Source of the DNA: Bactrocera neohumeralis
Lineage: Eukaryota > Arthropoda > Insecta > Diptera > Tephritidae
Direction: 5' to 3'
Assembly (NCBI RefSeq): GCF_024586455.1
Contig: NC_065922.1
Span: 36,452,089 to 36,516,088 of the forward strand
DNA length: 64,000 bases
The translations under genes and the position numbers were made by a program. Shown in pieces: positions 1-12,895 of the stretch. A model generated the notes under the pieces. That model searched no databases. It saw nothing but the letters and a program-made list of their open reading frames with translations, and was not told the DNA's origin. Within the stretch, counting starts at the first letter, position 1. Every line of letters starts with the position of its first letter.

Positions 1-1700
1 AGTATATATGTACATAAATATATAACTCACGAGCTTCAAAGCTTTACCACAATAGACGAACTGAAATATTATAATTTATTAATTATTTTTCGTAATTTCG
101 TAGAACTATACTATATTCACAATGACTTAGCTTAGAGCTGTTTTAATTTATGCAAAACTAGACAGGTACTAAGCAATTTCGCCTGATACAAGTTTAACAG
201 ATAATGTTCGGTAAATTTCTTATCCTTCAAATGACATTGTATTATAAGCAAATGCTTCACCTCAAATTTGAATTGAAACAAAAAAAAGAAAAATCCTCAT
301 CTTCGGTTCAAGGCTTTGATACACTTTACAAGTGCATTTCCTATAGCATAAACGATTTTTACTTAATTTTGAACGGTCAGTTTGCATGGCAGTTATATGC
401 TATAGTGGTTCGTTCTTAACAAGATGTTTGGAACTTGAGACGTTTCCTTGGACCATAATCGATCAGATAAAAATGTTTTTCTTACAAGAATTTGATTTTG
501 ATCGGTCAGTTTGTATGGCAGCTACAAATACTATGCTATAATGGTTCCGTCAAATGAGGAATTGCTTGGTGGGAAAAGTACGTGTGCGAAATTTCATTTC
601 GCCATCTCAAAAACTGGCTTAGAAACGCTGCGTTGAAAGTAGAAATAGTAAATTAGTTAGTCATTGTAATATGGAAATCCATGGAATATTTCTCCAATGT
701 AAGCCTCATAGGTGTGGTAGATTTTACTTTAAAAGAAATACAAAAATAAATAAAATCAATATACCCCGAATTTCGGGGTATTTACTTTAATAATCGGTGA
801 TTGGTTCGAAAAAATCCTCAGAGGGCCTCCGAAAAAAGTGTCTGGGGATGAGACAGTTTTTTTACTTCAAGCTATTTCAAAACCCAAAAATAGTAATATT
901 GTCATAGATGAATTCAGGTAATAATTGAATAATTAGTCATATTTTTGATGCTTGACGAAATGTTGGCTTTTCAAAAAAGTCTAATTTTTGAAAATTTGCA
1001 AATTTAAACCGAAATTATTATCAAAAATATTATTGCTTTGATCATTACAAAGAAGATCGGGTTAAATATTTAAGTCGATTGAGCCAGCCGTTTCCAAAAA
1101 ATTTTCTCATTGACTCTGAAAACAGCGTTTTGAGAAAAAGTTGCTTAAAGGTTTCGGTGTGCCGATTACATTAAGTTACACATTTTTACAATTACGCTCA
1201 TACCTTCAAAACTATATGCCGTTTCAACTTCTAATTTCCGGAAAATATTATCAAATATATGAACATTCATTATACACATACTTATGTATGCATGTCAAAC
1301 AAAAAATCGATTTTTTTTTCAAATTTACAAGTAAATATGTACTTTCAAATTAGCAAATTAATTGTTGAAGTGGAAGGGTTTAATATTCTTAAATTTTTTT
1401 AAATAAGTCGTTATTGACGCTAATTAAAAAATAATGAGCTATTTTTTCTTTATTTATTTCGACTTCATTCGCCAAAATAGTCTCCAAATTATGGCAAACC
1501 TACGACACAGCATTAATTTGTACCACAAATTTTATTATTATTGCCATAAACGAGCGTCCTCAAGTGTTTTTTTTTTGTGCGAATGGTGTCATGGAAATTA
1601 TTCACGAGACAATTGGATACTTGAAATTGATATCGCCGCTATTATTGAAGTAGTTTCTAGTTAAGTAACACAATTCACGCGATAAAAGCCCATTGAAAGC
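1..1700. other. Non-coding DNA with dispersed-repeat fragments
   Basis: No conserved coding frame. 370-545 holds two copies of a 'gtatggcag...ctatagtggt' segment about 135 bp apart, part of a dispersed repeat seen elsewhere in the window. 761-781 is a perfect palindrome (ATACCCCGAA, T, TTCGGGGTAT). Possibly Gs2 intron or upstream DNA. Confidence 0.5.
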
Positions 1701-1702
1701 AT

Positions 1703-2672
1703 ACTTTATATAACAAGAATGGAATTTTTGATAATTACAACTACAACATATTATATAAATAACTAATTATATATTTATATTAGGGTGGGTCAAAAATAGC
1801 GACAATTTTTATTTTCGGTTGGTACTCAGAAAAATAGAACCTATTAATAACTAACTCTTACTGCTCTATAAAAATAGTCTCTTTTTTATTTTTTTTTTAT
1901 TATTACATATTATTATTATTTTTTTTTATTACAACATATTATTATTTTTATAATGATGTTGCACGCTAAATATCTCGCAAACGATTTATATCACAAGAAT
2001 GGAATTTTTGATAATTACAGCTATAACATTACATATATAAATAATTATTTATTTATGTTTGTATATTAGGGTGGGTCAAAAATTACGAATATTTTTCGCT
2101 TGGTACTCAGAAAAATGAGGTTCTTATAATGCTCTACAAAAATATTTTATTTTTTATAATTTTGTTTATTATATTTATTTTTATTTTTTTTTTATTATTA
2201 CGTATTATGATTTTTTATTGATGTTGGACGCCAAATATCTCGTAAACGCTTAACTTATTCGAAAAATTATAAGCAATCATTTTTGTGGAGCAGTAAATTT
2301 CCTACAAATTTATGAGTTTTCCAATTATAATAATTTTTTTCGTTTTTTTATACGAAAAAAATGCCGTTAAAATAATTTTCAACCATTAATAACTTTTAAA
2401 TGGTTAGATTTATGAAAAAATCGTGAGAGACCTCTTTTGTAGACCATTAAATTTCCTACAAAATCTATGAAATGGTTTATTTTTCAAGTAGTTGTAAACG
2501 AGATATAAATTTTTCAACTAATAATAAGAAAAACTAGAAAACTCGCATCCGGAGGACCTCCCTATTACTATAAAGAGCTCCTATTTGGAGAGATTTTGGC
2601 AACGGTGTCTAAGAACCTATTTATCATTGTTCTAAGCAAACAAAAATTATATATTTTTTGTACCCACCCTAA
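1703..2672. repeat. Inverted-repeat element with TTAGGGTGGGT ends and a duplicated left end
   Basis: TTAGGGTGGGTCAAAAAT occurs at 1780 and again at 2066; the surrounding about 135 bp is duplicated (about 1703-1840 and 1989-2125). The inverse, ACCCACCCTAA, ends at 2672. The pair 2066-2672 looks like a small non-autonomous inverted-repeat element, and the first copy is a second left end. Confidence 0.55.
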
Positions 2673-2679
2673 TGTATAA

Positions 2680-4440
2680 AAAATATAATATATTAATTTT
2701 TTTCCATTGCGCTATGAAATTCTATACATCAACACCCTGCCATTAATAGAGAAACGCAAATATTTCATAGCAAATTGACGCACATTTCAAATTGTCCTTA
2801 TTAATTATGAAAAAATAGTCCACTAATTGCAATGTCTTCAACGTCATTAATTCCAAGACTCTTTCGCATTTTGTGTTGTTTTGCAAAACACTCTTCCAAA
2901 AAGTCAGTCGCACATGTACGAGTATTTTCCACTAACGGTTTATAAACGCACTTAATCACAAATTATTTCATGAGAGCCACTCAATTCAGTCGCAATTTAC
3001 TTAAACGGAAACGAAGGCTTACGAACGCTTCACGCGCCTGCATGGTTGTGTGCATGACAGACGGACGCACGGCCAATCTGACAGGCGATCATTTGCATTG
3101 TCAATGAAATATAATTTAACATGAAAGTGCCCAGATAATTTGGAACACTCAAATAAGGTGCTTGCATTCATACACAGCGTGTGTATGTATGTAAGTATAT
3201 AATCAATCAGGCGCGTGCAGCTCCATGCCATAGAAAAGGAGCGAGTATAGTAAGCAAATAGCAAAGACATTGATAGTTTGCGATTATTTCCACTTTTATT
3301 TAATTTTTCATTATTCTTATTATTTTTTGCATGTAAAACATGTAAAGTAATTGCTACAATTGCGCTATTAAATTACATTTAGGCGCAAATGGCGAATAAA
3401 ATAATAAACTTACTCATACATATGCATGTGTGTGTGTGTGCGTGTTCGTAACTAGACACGCTGTGCATTTTCGCACTGTGGGACGCCACTTTCCTATGAA
3501 ATTGAATACTATTTAATATTTTAATTAAATACAACACAACAACAAACCGCAAGAACTGTAACCGCCAGAGCACAGCACCGCGCAGTGCAGTAGCTGCTCG
3601 ATTTCAGTGGCACTTTTAGACGGCCAATTGACAGCTCACAGCTTAGCCAGGCAGATAGAAAGATAAGCAGCTAGAAAATGCATTAAATATTCCATATATA
3701 TGTATGTTTATATATACATTTGTTTGGCATACTAAAGTGTTGTTGTGGGCAGTGCCGAGACTAATTGGAGGCAACCGAGTATAAGCATGAGTGAACCGCA
3801 TGTTTCTTAGACAAAACTCGGGACTCAAACCATATATAACAGTCAATTTTGTGATATGATTGATGGTGAACCTTAAAATATACAAATGTCAAAGCCTAAG
3901 CTGGGCGTATACTAATATACATATGTATGTAAATATGTTCATATAATATGCAATGAATTTATGCCAGCAAAGTCCGCATATGAATTTTTGATTTCATTAT
4001 CTTTCGCCTTATACTTCGTCTGCGCTTTACTGTGCGCCTAGCCTAAGTATTTAAATATGTATAACGCACATAGTGAGCAGCGTGTAGTAGCTGATAATAA
4101 AGTTGCGCATCTCTGCACCTGTTGCAATTAATCAATTCGCCCCGTTTCGCATTATCATTGTCGTCATGTAATGCTTGCGTTAATTGCGTAATCAAGCGAT
4201 TGCTCGCATTTTAATTAATTAGAATGAGATTCGATTTAATATTGAGTAGGAATTAATAATTTTAAGCGCATTAAGTGAAATAAGGTTTCTCGAATTTCGC
4301 GCGATCTCGGACGGTGTTAAAAAAGTACTTCCCTGCTGTAGTAATTCCAACTTTCTACCTGGAGAATAAAAACTCTCTCTCTGGAAGATATTATCCGTAG
4401 AATGACATACGGATGAAAGGAATATCAAAAATTGACAAAA
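2680..4440. other. Unassigned non-coding DNA
   Basis: No conserved frame. Less A/T-rich than its flanks, particularly 3000-3650, with GT-rich and (TATG) stretches. May hold regulatory DNA or an unrecognised 5' exon of Gs2, but nothing specific can be shown. Confidence 0.35.
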
Positions 4441-4880
4441 TAGCGGTATTTACCAAAACTGCAAAAGTGGAATTTGACCCAAAATGTATGTTGCTCCTTT
4501 TCGAGCTGCCGAAATTCGATTTTTGATCAGACCAAAAAACTGGTAGAGCATTGTATGGTGAACTAACTATAACAGTAAAAAAATTTGGCAGTGATCGGAA
4601 ATTCGTAAAATTTTGTTTTTAGAAAAACGCGTTTGAAAATAAAGTTATAGAGCTGACTCAACTGAGCAGCTACACTTTAGAAGGCTCTAACTCAAAAACT
4701 ATTTCAGATATAGATTTAAAATTTTCGTACGTGTATGTTACTTTTGAAGGTATTTATTATTATTTTTAAAGGTATATATTATCAAAATATGAAAAAAACT
4801 GTGTTTTTTCATTTTTCAGTCTAGAAGTGCCACCTAAAACGTTTTAAAGTGTTGAAAAAGTTCATTTATCAATACATAGG
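4440..4880. repeat. Dispersed repeat, copy 1
   Basis: The segment around 4648-4760 (GAGCTGACTCAACTGAGC, GGCTACACTTTAGAAG-like) recurs at about 10860-10970 with several changes. Non-coding; family unknown. Confidence 0.5.
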
Positions 4881-6955
4881 GAATCTTTTGACGCATAAAC
4901 TTTAATGAAGTGTTCATAGAAAATTAGCAATTAAGTATCTCATTATCACATTTCCGTACTAATTATTGGTTTATTGACAATGATTTTGCTGCTAATTTAG
5001 AGACTTTATTCGGTCCCAATTAGGATTTGTTGTTTGGCTTTGCTTGCTTTGCATATTTGTCATCCATCATTATTTTTGTTTTTTGTTTTTTTTTTTGCCA
5101 TCGCTTATACAGATTTTTCCATGTAAAACAATCTCCCTTTTGTTGCGGCAATTAAGGTGCTTGCAGACATAGCATTGAAAAGTACTTTTCCAAATAATTC
5201 TGCTTTAAGAAATTGCAGCCCGAAAAGCAAGTCAGAAAGTAGATTTTAATTTGTCAGTCCTAAATATCAAAAGTAAGCAAGCATACTGTTACTACCTTAT
5301 CTATAAGTATCCAATTGAAAATCAGTTTGCTGATATGGCTCTAGCAAGTATACATTTTCTGCAGCAAAAATTAAACTATTATTGTTTAATATTTTATAAT
5401 TTGCTATTTTAGAGATTTTTCCAGGTTTTTAAAGCGTTTGCAAAAAGTTACTTTCACATCCACAGCAGTGCATGTGGCGCCCAATTCTATGCGAGAAAAT
5501 TTAGGAACTCAAAAGTAAAAAAGTTACTTTCTGCAAGCGCTTTAAAAATCTAGGTAATGTGCTGTGGGGCTTTGTAACAAGCAAACATTTTTTCTTATTT
5601 ATTTTACACTTTCTGTTATAGTGTTATTCTGACATTTTGCATTTTGGATAAACGCTGACGATAAGCGGCGGAGATATCTGCAAGTGAATACTGAAAAGTA
5701 CTTTCGCTAAATGGCAATGCAAGCAACTTTTCGAAAGTGAAGATACACTTTTAGTGCTACTCTTCTGTAATATATTTTCATATATGTTCAATAGGCAAAT
5801 GACTGCACATTGACAACATAAATTGCTTTTTATTGCATTTTCTGTAATTTTCGCAATTTTATCAATTTATTGGTTGCATTTTAACACCGCGAGATAAATG
5901 CACTTAAGTGATATTATTGACGGAACTGATATGGATACTAGTGTGTGTGTATGTGTGTGTGAACATGCCTTTTTCACGCATGCGATCGTGAATTTCAAAA
6001 TACATACATTGAAACGACTATCGAATAGATAATACTTTTACTAAGTGTATTTCGTAAGTCATTGTGACTACATGAAGGAAATTGTTATATTGTAACATTT
6101 TTAATTTCATTGTGTAATTAATTGATTCTTGAATAGGGCACTTCTATTCTGAAGTGTTTAGTAGTGGTTTAAGTCATGTGATACTTTGTTGCCATAATCT
6201 ATGTTGCACTTTCATATATACTTATTACAGCAAACCTTGCCAGAGATATGAACACATACTTTAACATGCCACATACTAAGACCCCAATCATAAAGTCAGC
6301 TGGATCTTCGAAAATCCTGATATTAGTTATATAGAAGCTAGGTCAAGTTTTCGCTCAAATTTATCTCTTTTATGCACAAATGAGTGAAACACGCTCTCTT
6401 ATTTTCATTGGGATAACTCACATATTGGCCGATATACGCAATACAAAGGCACCTGCAAGTTCGAAAATCGCTAATATTAAGTATATGGGAGTTAAGGGAA
6501 GTATTGCCCTGATTCAACCAATACCATTGTCAGAGAATGATTATCTCTGAATTTCATTTATATGTCTCACACATTGATCGATATTTTCGATCAAAAGTCA
6601 ACTATAGGTACTGGGGTCCCTAGGATCTTAAACAATTTTTCTTGGATTTGAAGTTTTTGGTCATAAGGTGGCATACTTTAAAGAACTATCAGTGCAAAAT
6701 TTTATCCTACTATAATAATTGTAAATAAATCTGGTTATATTCATATTTTATACATATACCACCATATTAGCAGGTCCACCAAGTTCTGAGTTAACAAAGT
6801 TTAATATTTGTTTTCATGTAGCCAACACTATTTCAAAAAATACATACAAATATGAGTTTTGTTCGGAAAATATCAAGAATTTCAAAATTTTTAATTTGGC
6901 GGAATTCGAGTGTTATATTTTCAAAATTTTTTATTGTGTTGATATAATGCCTCTG
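4881..6955. other. Non-coding DNA with an inverted repeat
   Basis: No conserved frame. 5422-5556 contains an imperfect inverted repeat of about 27-bp arms (TTTTTAAAGCG...AGTTACT). 6200-6620 has the look of an old dispersed repeat (alternating short 'cgatat' and 'tcgaaaat' phrases) but has no clear ends. Confidence 0.4.
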
Positions 6956-6959
6956 AAGG

Positions 6960-7240
6960 ACCTTCAAAAAAGTAGTCGCTAAGCTAAGACGTAAGTTCTA
7001 GGACATTTCGGCTTATTCGAATAAAAGATAGATGAAAATCGCTGAAAGAGCTAAAGGCTAAACCAAAAATCAAGTTAGAGCAGTGTTTCAATAATTGGAA
7101 GAAGCTCTAGCATAAGTGCGTAATATCAAATGAGGACTATTTTGAAGGCGGCAACATTAATGTAGACAAATGAATAGGTATTTCTTACCAACAACAAAAA
7201 TTGGCGTTGTTTTTTGAACACACTTTGTATACATAATATG
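6960..7240 (+). pseudogene. 3' end of a Tc1/mariner transposase element
   Basis: A short frame reads VFNNWKKL, stop, HKCVISNEDYFEGGNINVDK, the usual C-terminus of a mariner-type transposase, followed by a terminal-repeat-like TTTTTTGAACACACTTTGTA next to TA. The 5' part is absent. Confidence 0.5.
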
Positions 7241-7313
7241 CATCCAACACAATTTCAAAAAATCATATACTATAACACAAAATTGATATAGCAGGCTTGA
7301 ATGAGAGTTCGTT

Positions 7314-7811
7314 TTAAGACGTTAGGTGGGTTTCAGAGATAAAAAAAAAATTTTGACGATTTTTTTTAATATAAACAATGATATATTTGAAAATGATAAT
7401 ATGGCATATCAAAGGTACATATTTGAAAAATTTCTCTTGAAGTTTTGATATAAAAATGTTGCAAATTCAGCCGTTGAGACTTCTGGGTGTCTCACAAAAA
7501 AAGTGCTCTTGCCGTGGGCAGCATAACTTATTACTGGTTCTTCTAAAATTAAAAAACCAAACTTATTCCGAGAAAATATATTTAAATCTCGATTTTGAAC
7601 GAAGGAAATAAAAAAAGTTAAAATTTTAATTTTTTTCTCAGACAAAAAAAAAATAAGTTGTAATGCTCTTCATCAGAAATCCTTTCGAAAAACGCGTTTA
7701 AAGACAATATACCAGAGGAATATTGAAAATTTATGAATTTCAGAGAAATAAGACAAAGAAAAAAAAAAAAATCGATTTTTTTGAAATTTGCAAACCCACC
7801 TAACCCCTTAA
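7314..7811. mobile_element. TTAA-flanked inverted-repeat element 1
   Basis: Between TTAA at 7314-7317 and TTAA at 7808-7811. The left end reads GACGTTAGGTGGGTTT and the right end (reverse strand) GGGGTTAGGTGGGTTT. About 490 bp, no coding capacity; internal minus-strand frames have no recognisable homology. Same general end pattern as the elements at 11.0, 20.6 and 46.0 kb. Confidence 0.6.
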
Positions 7812-7963
7812 GATAGAACAATGTTCGTGTTACTGTTTACTTTTAGTGAACAACCACGAACCATTGTTAGCAGTTTTGAATGTTATCAGTTAAGCTATCA
7901 ACACAATAGACTACTGAAGCAACAACAATGATGTCGGAAGTAAATAATAAGTAATGCTCTTCA

Positions 7964-8100
7964 TATATAAAAACTCGGATCTAAATTTGAGAATCTCTAC
8001 GCTACCCGGTTTAGTTTTGTTGCTTCTGTAGCGGCAGAATTCTGCCGAGTTGACAGTTTCGTTTCGATTCGTTTCGGTTACGTAGACTCGACTGTCATGG
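7964..8100 (+). promoter_or_regulatory. Candidate promoter or solo-LTR-like module
   Basis: A TATA box (TATATAAA, 7964-7971) is followed by a less A/T-rich stretch with the perfect 16-bp palindrome CGGCAGAATTCTGCCG (8032-8047) and TTTCG repeats. The nearby TGTTCGTG at 7822 could be the start of an LTR, but no matching end or target duplication was found. A 65-residue frame after ATG 8097 has no recognised homology. Confidence 0.3.
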
Positions 8101-8649
8101 GAACGGCTAGTTTAGCTTTTTCGCATATAACGGTGGATATCTTAAAAAAACTATTTCGCTTAGTAGTATATTGTGGTTTTGTATTAAACAAGTTTATTAA
8201 CAATCCACACCTTAACCCTGTCTCCGTCTTATTTGCTGAATACTCTCATTTCTCTAATTTCGAATGTCTCTTAAACCGGTTTACTTTAAAGTAAAAGTGT
8301 ACGTACCTTAAGTAAAGCTTTTCGAATATAAAGCAAGCTGTAGAACAGCAACTAAGTGAACACGTGACATATAGTATAATTAATATAATATAATTGCGTG
8401 TGTATCTAAAGTACGGCTGCGATCAAAGAAAGCAATTATCTGCTCCTTTGTTATATTTTCATTATTGTTGTTGTTTTTTTTTTAAGCTGAATCCGCTGAC
8501 TTTTCCGTTGTGAACTGAAATCTTATAATATTCCACTTGTGCACGCGTGTTTGCGCTGTATTTAACAAAGAAGTGTAAAACAAATGTCACCTCGATCAGC
8601 TGTTGAACGTAAACAAACAAATATATATGCACAAGTATGTGGAAATGAC

Positions 8650-9068
8650 ACAAAAGATAGCGCGCAAATGTGTGAATATACTATGCACGTATATATGTAT
8701 ATATGTATGTAAATTTTTATATGTATACTATATAACTATTTATATATGTATATATGTAGGTGTTTAAGCGAATCGCGTAGCAAAACAAATTATCTTAGGT
8801 ATAAGATGCAAAGAAAGGCAGGCAAATGTGAATTTCGAGCAAAATAGAAAAGAAAGGAAAAACAAAACAAAGCAACATGCAAATATGTGTGGGTGTTTAC
8901 ATGTGTGTGTGTCATGCAATGATATTAACAAGTCAGCGAAAACTAACATAGCTAGTCAGTCAGTGATTCATATATGCATTTACAAATATATGTGCATATA
9001 TACAAGTGAATACATACACACACACATGAATGTACATATACGAGTATATATATGCATATATAAGTACA
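8650..9068. repeat. TATG/TATA microsatellite-rich DNA
   Basis: Runs of TATATGTA, ACATACACAC and similar at 8680-8760 and 8960-9065. Non-coding. Confidence 0.6.
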
Positions 9069-9972
9069 AGGTGCGTTCCAAAGTAAACAGGACTTTTTGA
9101 ATCTAGCGCCATCTATATGTCGACTGGTGCGTTAGAATCTGCTATCTTTATCGATTGTCCAGTGTGAATTTCATGACATTTCATTGATTGGAAGTGAAGT
9201 TATTGCGTTTTAAGTGTCAGTATGTTTGTGTTATCGGTGCGAAAGTGAGCTTCGAACAAAGAGCCAACATTAAATTTTGTTTTAAAATTGGTAAAACTTT
9301 TACCGAAACGTTTCAATTGATGAAACAAGTTTATGGCGATCATTGCCTATCTCGTAGCAGAGTGCACGAGTGGTTTCAACGTTTTCAAAGTGGTCGTGAG
9401 GACATAAATGACGATCAACATGTGGGCCAATCAAAATCCGTGATCACCGGAAATTCCATCGAAACTGTGCGTGAATTCATCAAAAATCAGCCGAAATCAT
9501 TATTGAAATTTATGGAACTGGAATTGAACAACTCCAAAACATCGATTTTCGCGTTTTGACCGAACATTTGATACGAATGGTGTGTGCACGGTTTGTTCCG
9601 CACAAATTGACTGACGACGAAAAATTGCTCAGAATCCAACATTCGACCGATTATTTGACCAAAATTCACATTCTAACCATTAACCACTCCCCGTATTCAA
9701 CTGATATGGCACCGTGCGACTTCTTCCTTTTCGAAAAATGCATTTGCCCATGAAAGGAAAGCGTTATGCAGACGTAGAGGCCGTTCAAAAAGCTTGCACC
9801 GGCTTACTGGCGGCCATACCGGCCAACGAGCTAAAACACTCGTTCGATCGACATGCTTTTGGACCGTGCAAAAAGCTGTATTGAAGCAGAAGGAGACTAT
9901 TTTGAATAAAATAAATTGATTTTGCTGAAAAAACCATTTGTTCTGCTGTCCTGTTTACTTTGAAACGCACCT
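9069..9972 (+). mobile_element. Mariner-like element, internally deleted
   Basis: Terminal inverted repeats of at least 25 bp with one mismatch (AGGTGCGTTCCAAAG against AGGTGCGTTTCAAAG) end at 9069 and 9972. Length is 904 bp against about 1.3 kb for full copies. Frame 9188-9559 has the helix-turn-helix part (FEQRANIKFCFKIGKT, LSRSRVHEWFQRFQSGREDI); a frame shift leads to DDEKLLRIQHSTD, which then jumps straight to the C-terminal part INHSPYSTDMAPCDFFLF. The segment with the first two catalytic Asp residues is deleted. TA duplication is not clean. Non-autonomous. Confidence 0.85.
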
Positions 9973-11033
9973 AGTATAAGTATATTCGAATTGCATTCAA
10001 CAATGTTGTCGTTATTTTTGTTGTTTCATTCACTGACGCCGGTAGTTGCAGTTGGTAGCAAATGTTAAAAGCGAAATAAACCAAGTATTAAATAGCTGGG
10101 GGAAGCAAAAAGCCGCTTGCATACAAACAAACAAATATATGAATATATATATACAATATATATATTGTTAATGTAAATTTATATACATACATATATGCAT
10201 GTGTGTAAATGTACATGTGTTGCTTTTCCGCCAAGTTTGGCAACCTCAACGACCTTCAGCCACATGCATCTACACACAAGCATTCGGATATTTGCCCATA
10301 TGTATGCGCCAGCCGGATCAGGTGGTCTCTAGACAATTTGATGCGCGCCACACTTTACAATGTGTTACACACCCCCGCTTGGTGTCTTACCTAGCCGCTT
10401 TTGATATTAGCTGCAATTTAATTAATTTTTGTTCCGCTTGCCGGCAGTAATAATATGTAAAATATGATGTTAATGTACATATGTATATAAAACAAAAAGC
10501 GATTTTTGGCAGAAAAAAATACTCTATCAAATTTTTAGTTATATTTATACACATTCTAAGTATAGACAGTCAATTTATTAAAAAACAAAACATTAAATAG
10601 TTTTCGAGTTGATAGCCTATTGCGGCAGTGGTTTCGGACTTCTTCATGGATGAAACACAAAAAACAAAATTCGACTGAAGATATTGTCCGTAAAAAATCA
10701 AAACTTGACTAAATGCTACATTAAAAAAAACAGACTATTTCAAACCTTTTGAGGTTTTTGTTCTGCCAAAACTTGTATGGAGTACTATGGCGTATACAGA
10801 ACATACAGAAAAAATTTGATCGTCATCAGATCATTTCTCTCAAGCAAATTTGAAAAATGTTTGAGCTGATTGAACTGAGCGGCTACACTTTAGAAGCCTT
10901 TAATTCAAAAAACCTATGTGAGACATTGATTTGAAATTTTTGTTTTTAAAGGTATTAACACATTAAAATATAAAAAAATATTATAACGGTCTGAAATAAA
11001 AAAAAATCTTTGTTATTTATTATTATCTTTATC
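9973..11033. other. Non-coding DNA
   Basis: No conserved coding frame. Frames at 10199-10450 have no recognised homology. Contains TATA-type microsatellite at about 10140-10200. Confidence 0.4.
10850..10975. repeat. Dispersed repeat, copy 2
   Basis: Matches the segment at about 4648-4760: GAGCTGATTGAACTGAGCGG, then CTACACTTTAGAAGCC and GGTATTAACACATTAAA. Confidence 0.5.
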
Positions 11034-11807
11034 TTAAGGGTACATGGGTTTCCTTGGGTAAAAAACAGCCTTTTTTCAACAATTTTTTTCTCATACAAAA
11101 AATTAAATATTTTATTGGATTTTTTTATTGCTACAAATATACACTTATTCAATTCACAACCTGTCGTAAAGCAGCGTAAAATCGTAAAGTTATAAATTTT
11201 TACACTTGTTTTTTTGTTCTGAAATTTTTGAAAAAAAAAACAATATTTTCAACTCGGCCATTGCGACGCCTTTTCCGGTAACCGCTTTAGAAAAAAATGA
11301 CAGAATAACTCTTTATAGGATCATCCAAAAAACAAACAGGTGTTTTAGTTAAAACCTTAACTTAGGCTTGGACGAATGAAAAAAAAACTGAAAATTGGAT
11401 TTTTGACAGAAATTTTGACAAAAAATTTAAATTTCAGTGAAAATTTCACGATATTTCTTTTTTTTCAAATAGTTGTAATGGAAAAAAATCCTTCGTCCAA
11501 GTCTTTAAGAATTGTATCTCAAAGACCTGTGTAAAATTTCATGAAGATCGGTTGAGTAGTTCTCGAGAAATCTTACCAACCAACTTCAAAAACAGAGATT
11601 CGAAAAAAAGCGCTTAAAGACGGCGCTCTTAGCCTAGTTAGTATCGAGCGCACAAGTTTTTAAGGCTGTATCGCCGAAACTATTACTCGGATCAACTTGA
11701 AAATTTAGGACAATATTGTTATATTATATATATATATATATATATATATGTTTTAGAACCATAAAAAACCGATTTTTTGAAACCCCTAAACCTATGTAAC
11801 CCCTTGA
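11034..11807. mobile_element. TTAA-flanked inverted-repeat element 2
   Basis: Left TTAA at 11034-11037 followed by GGGTACATGGGTTT; the right end (reverse strand) reads GGGGTTACATAGGTTT next to TTGA (11804-11807), one base from TTAA. Non-coding, about 770 bp, with a (TA)n run at 11728-11750. Confidence 0.6.
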
Positions 11808-12895
11808 AGGTGCAATCTTATGAAATATAAAAAAAAATATTAAAATGGTCCGAAATTTTTCTAAAAAACTGACTTTTTTAATCTTAAATTATGTAGCACC
11901 CTAATGTTTGTTACGGATCTAAATATATCTTGATGTCGAAGAGGATACTTTTAAATAATTGTGCTGAGTCTTAATATGTTAATAGATCTTGTAGTCGGTG
12001 GGAAAGCTTTTAAGCGATGTCTGTTAACAATCTCTCGTTGCTTTCTTGGTATACATTGAGATATCTGCGATTTATAGAATACTAACTGCTAGAGCAGAGA
12101 CTAGAAAAACAAAGTTGATTCATTGAAATAATTTATTCGACCTTGGCACTTTGCATGCATTTGGGCCTTTTGATGGCTTTAATGCCGAAATCATTTATAC
12201 TCGTATGACTTCATTTGAATACATTTATTGAAGTGGAAGTTTGTCTTTCGTGTTTAGAAAATACGAACAGTGAGGCAAAACTGGCACATAAGGTCGCTGA
12301 GTGATGGTTTTAGTTTGGGTCCCGATGACCACCATCTTTTTTACCACCTCTACCTGACAATTCACAGTCTTTAGTCGATCTGTAAGATATGTTGCGAACT
12401 TTACGGCAACTCTCTGAGTTCCAGGCGAAATTTCCTTCACTCATTCGATGTAATTTTTAATCGTTACCTATATTCACCATATTCATCTCTGTATAGATGG
12501 CCTCAACCAAAAATATTCAACGTCTCAACATCTTTTATAGATGGTCTAAAACCCTACCAAGCTTGGAGTTGCAACTTTTATACAGCAGATTCTCGAAACA
12601 AACTTCGGCTACGTTTAGAATGTTAATCCTTAGCACATAATCTTTCGGAAATACTAGGTTTCAATTAAGGAGCATATTATATATAGTAAGCAACGCCAAA
12701 CCAACTTTGGTAAAACTTCAATTCCAATTTAACACTGAAACAAACGCTAGGAATCTCAAAATCTGTCGAGCTAAAATAGAACAAAAGCAGAGGAACTATT
12801 CTAAAATGGTCCAAACTTTTATTTTGTAAACTTTTTTTTTGCCAATCTTGCTATTGAAGTTCTTGCTACTAAGTAATACCAATTTTTTTTTCCAG
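11808..12895 (+). other. Gs2 intron DNA upstream of the first visible exon
   Basis: No Gs2 N-terminal exon (expected motif like WIDGTG) could be found here or further upstream. Ends in a T-rich tract and the AG acceptor at 12894-12895. Confidence 0.6.

Noticed and set aside
2941..2990. TATAAA (2941) and TCAGT (2986) as a promoter pair
   Set aside because: The spacing of about 47 bp to the start site is too long for a standard TATA/Inr promoter, and no exon follows.
8097..8294. 65-codon frame MGTASLAFSH...
   Set aside because: No recognised family and no splice support. It may be chance downstream of the promoter-like module.
8828..9100. 90-codon Cys/Tyr-rich frame
   Set aside because: It arises from TATG/ACAC microsatellite translation and runs into the mariner end.
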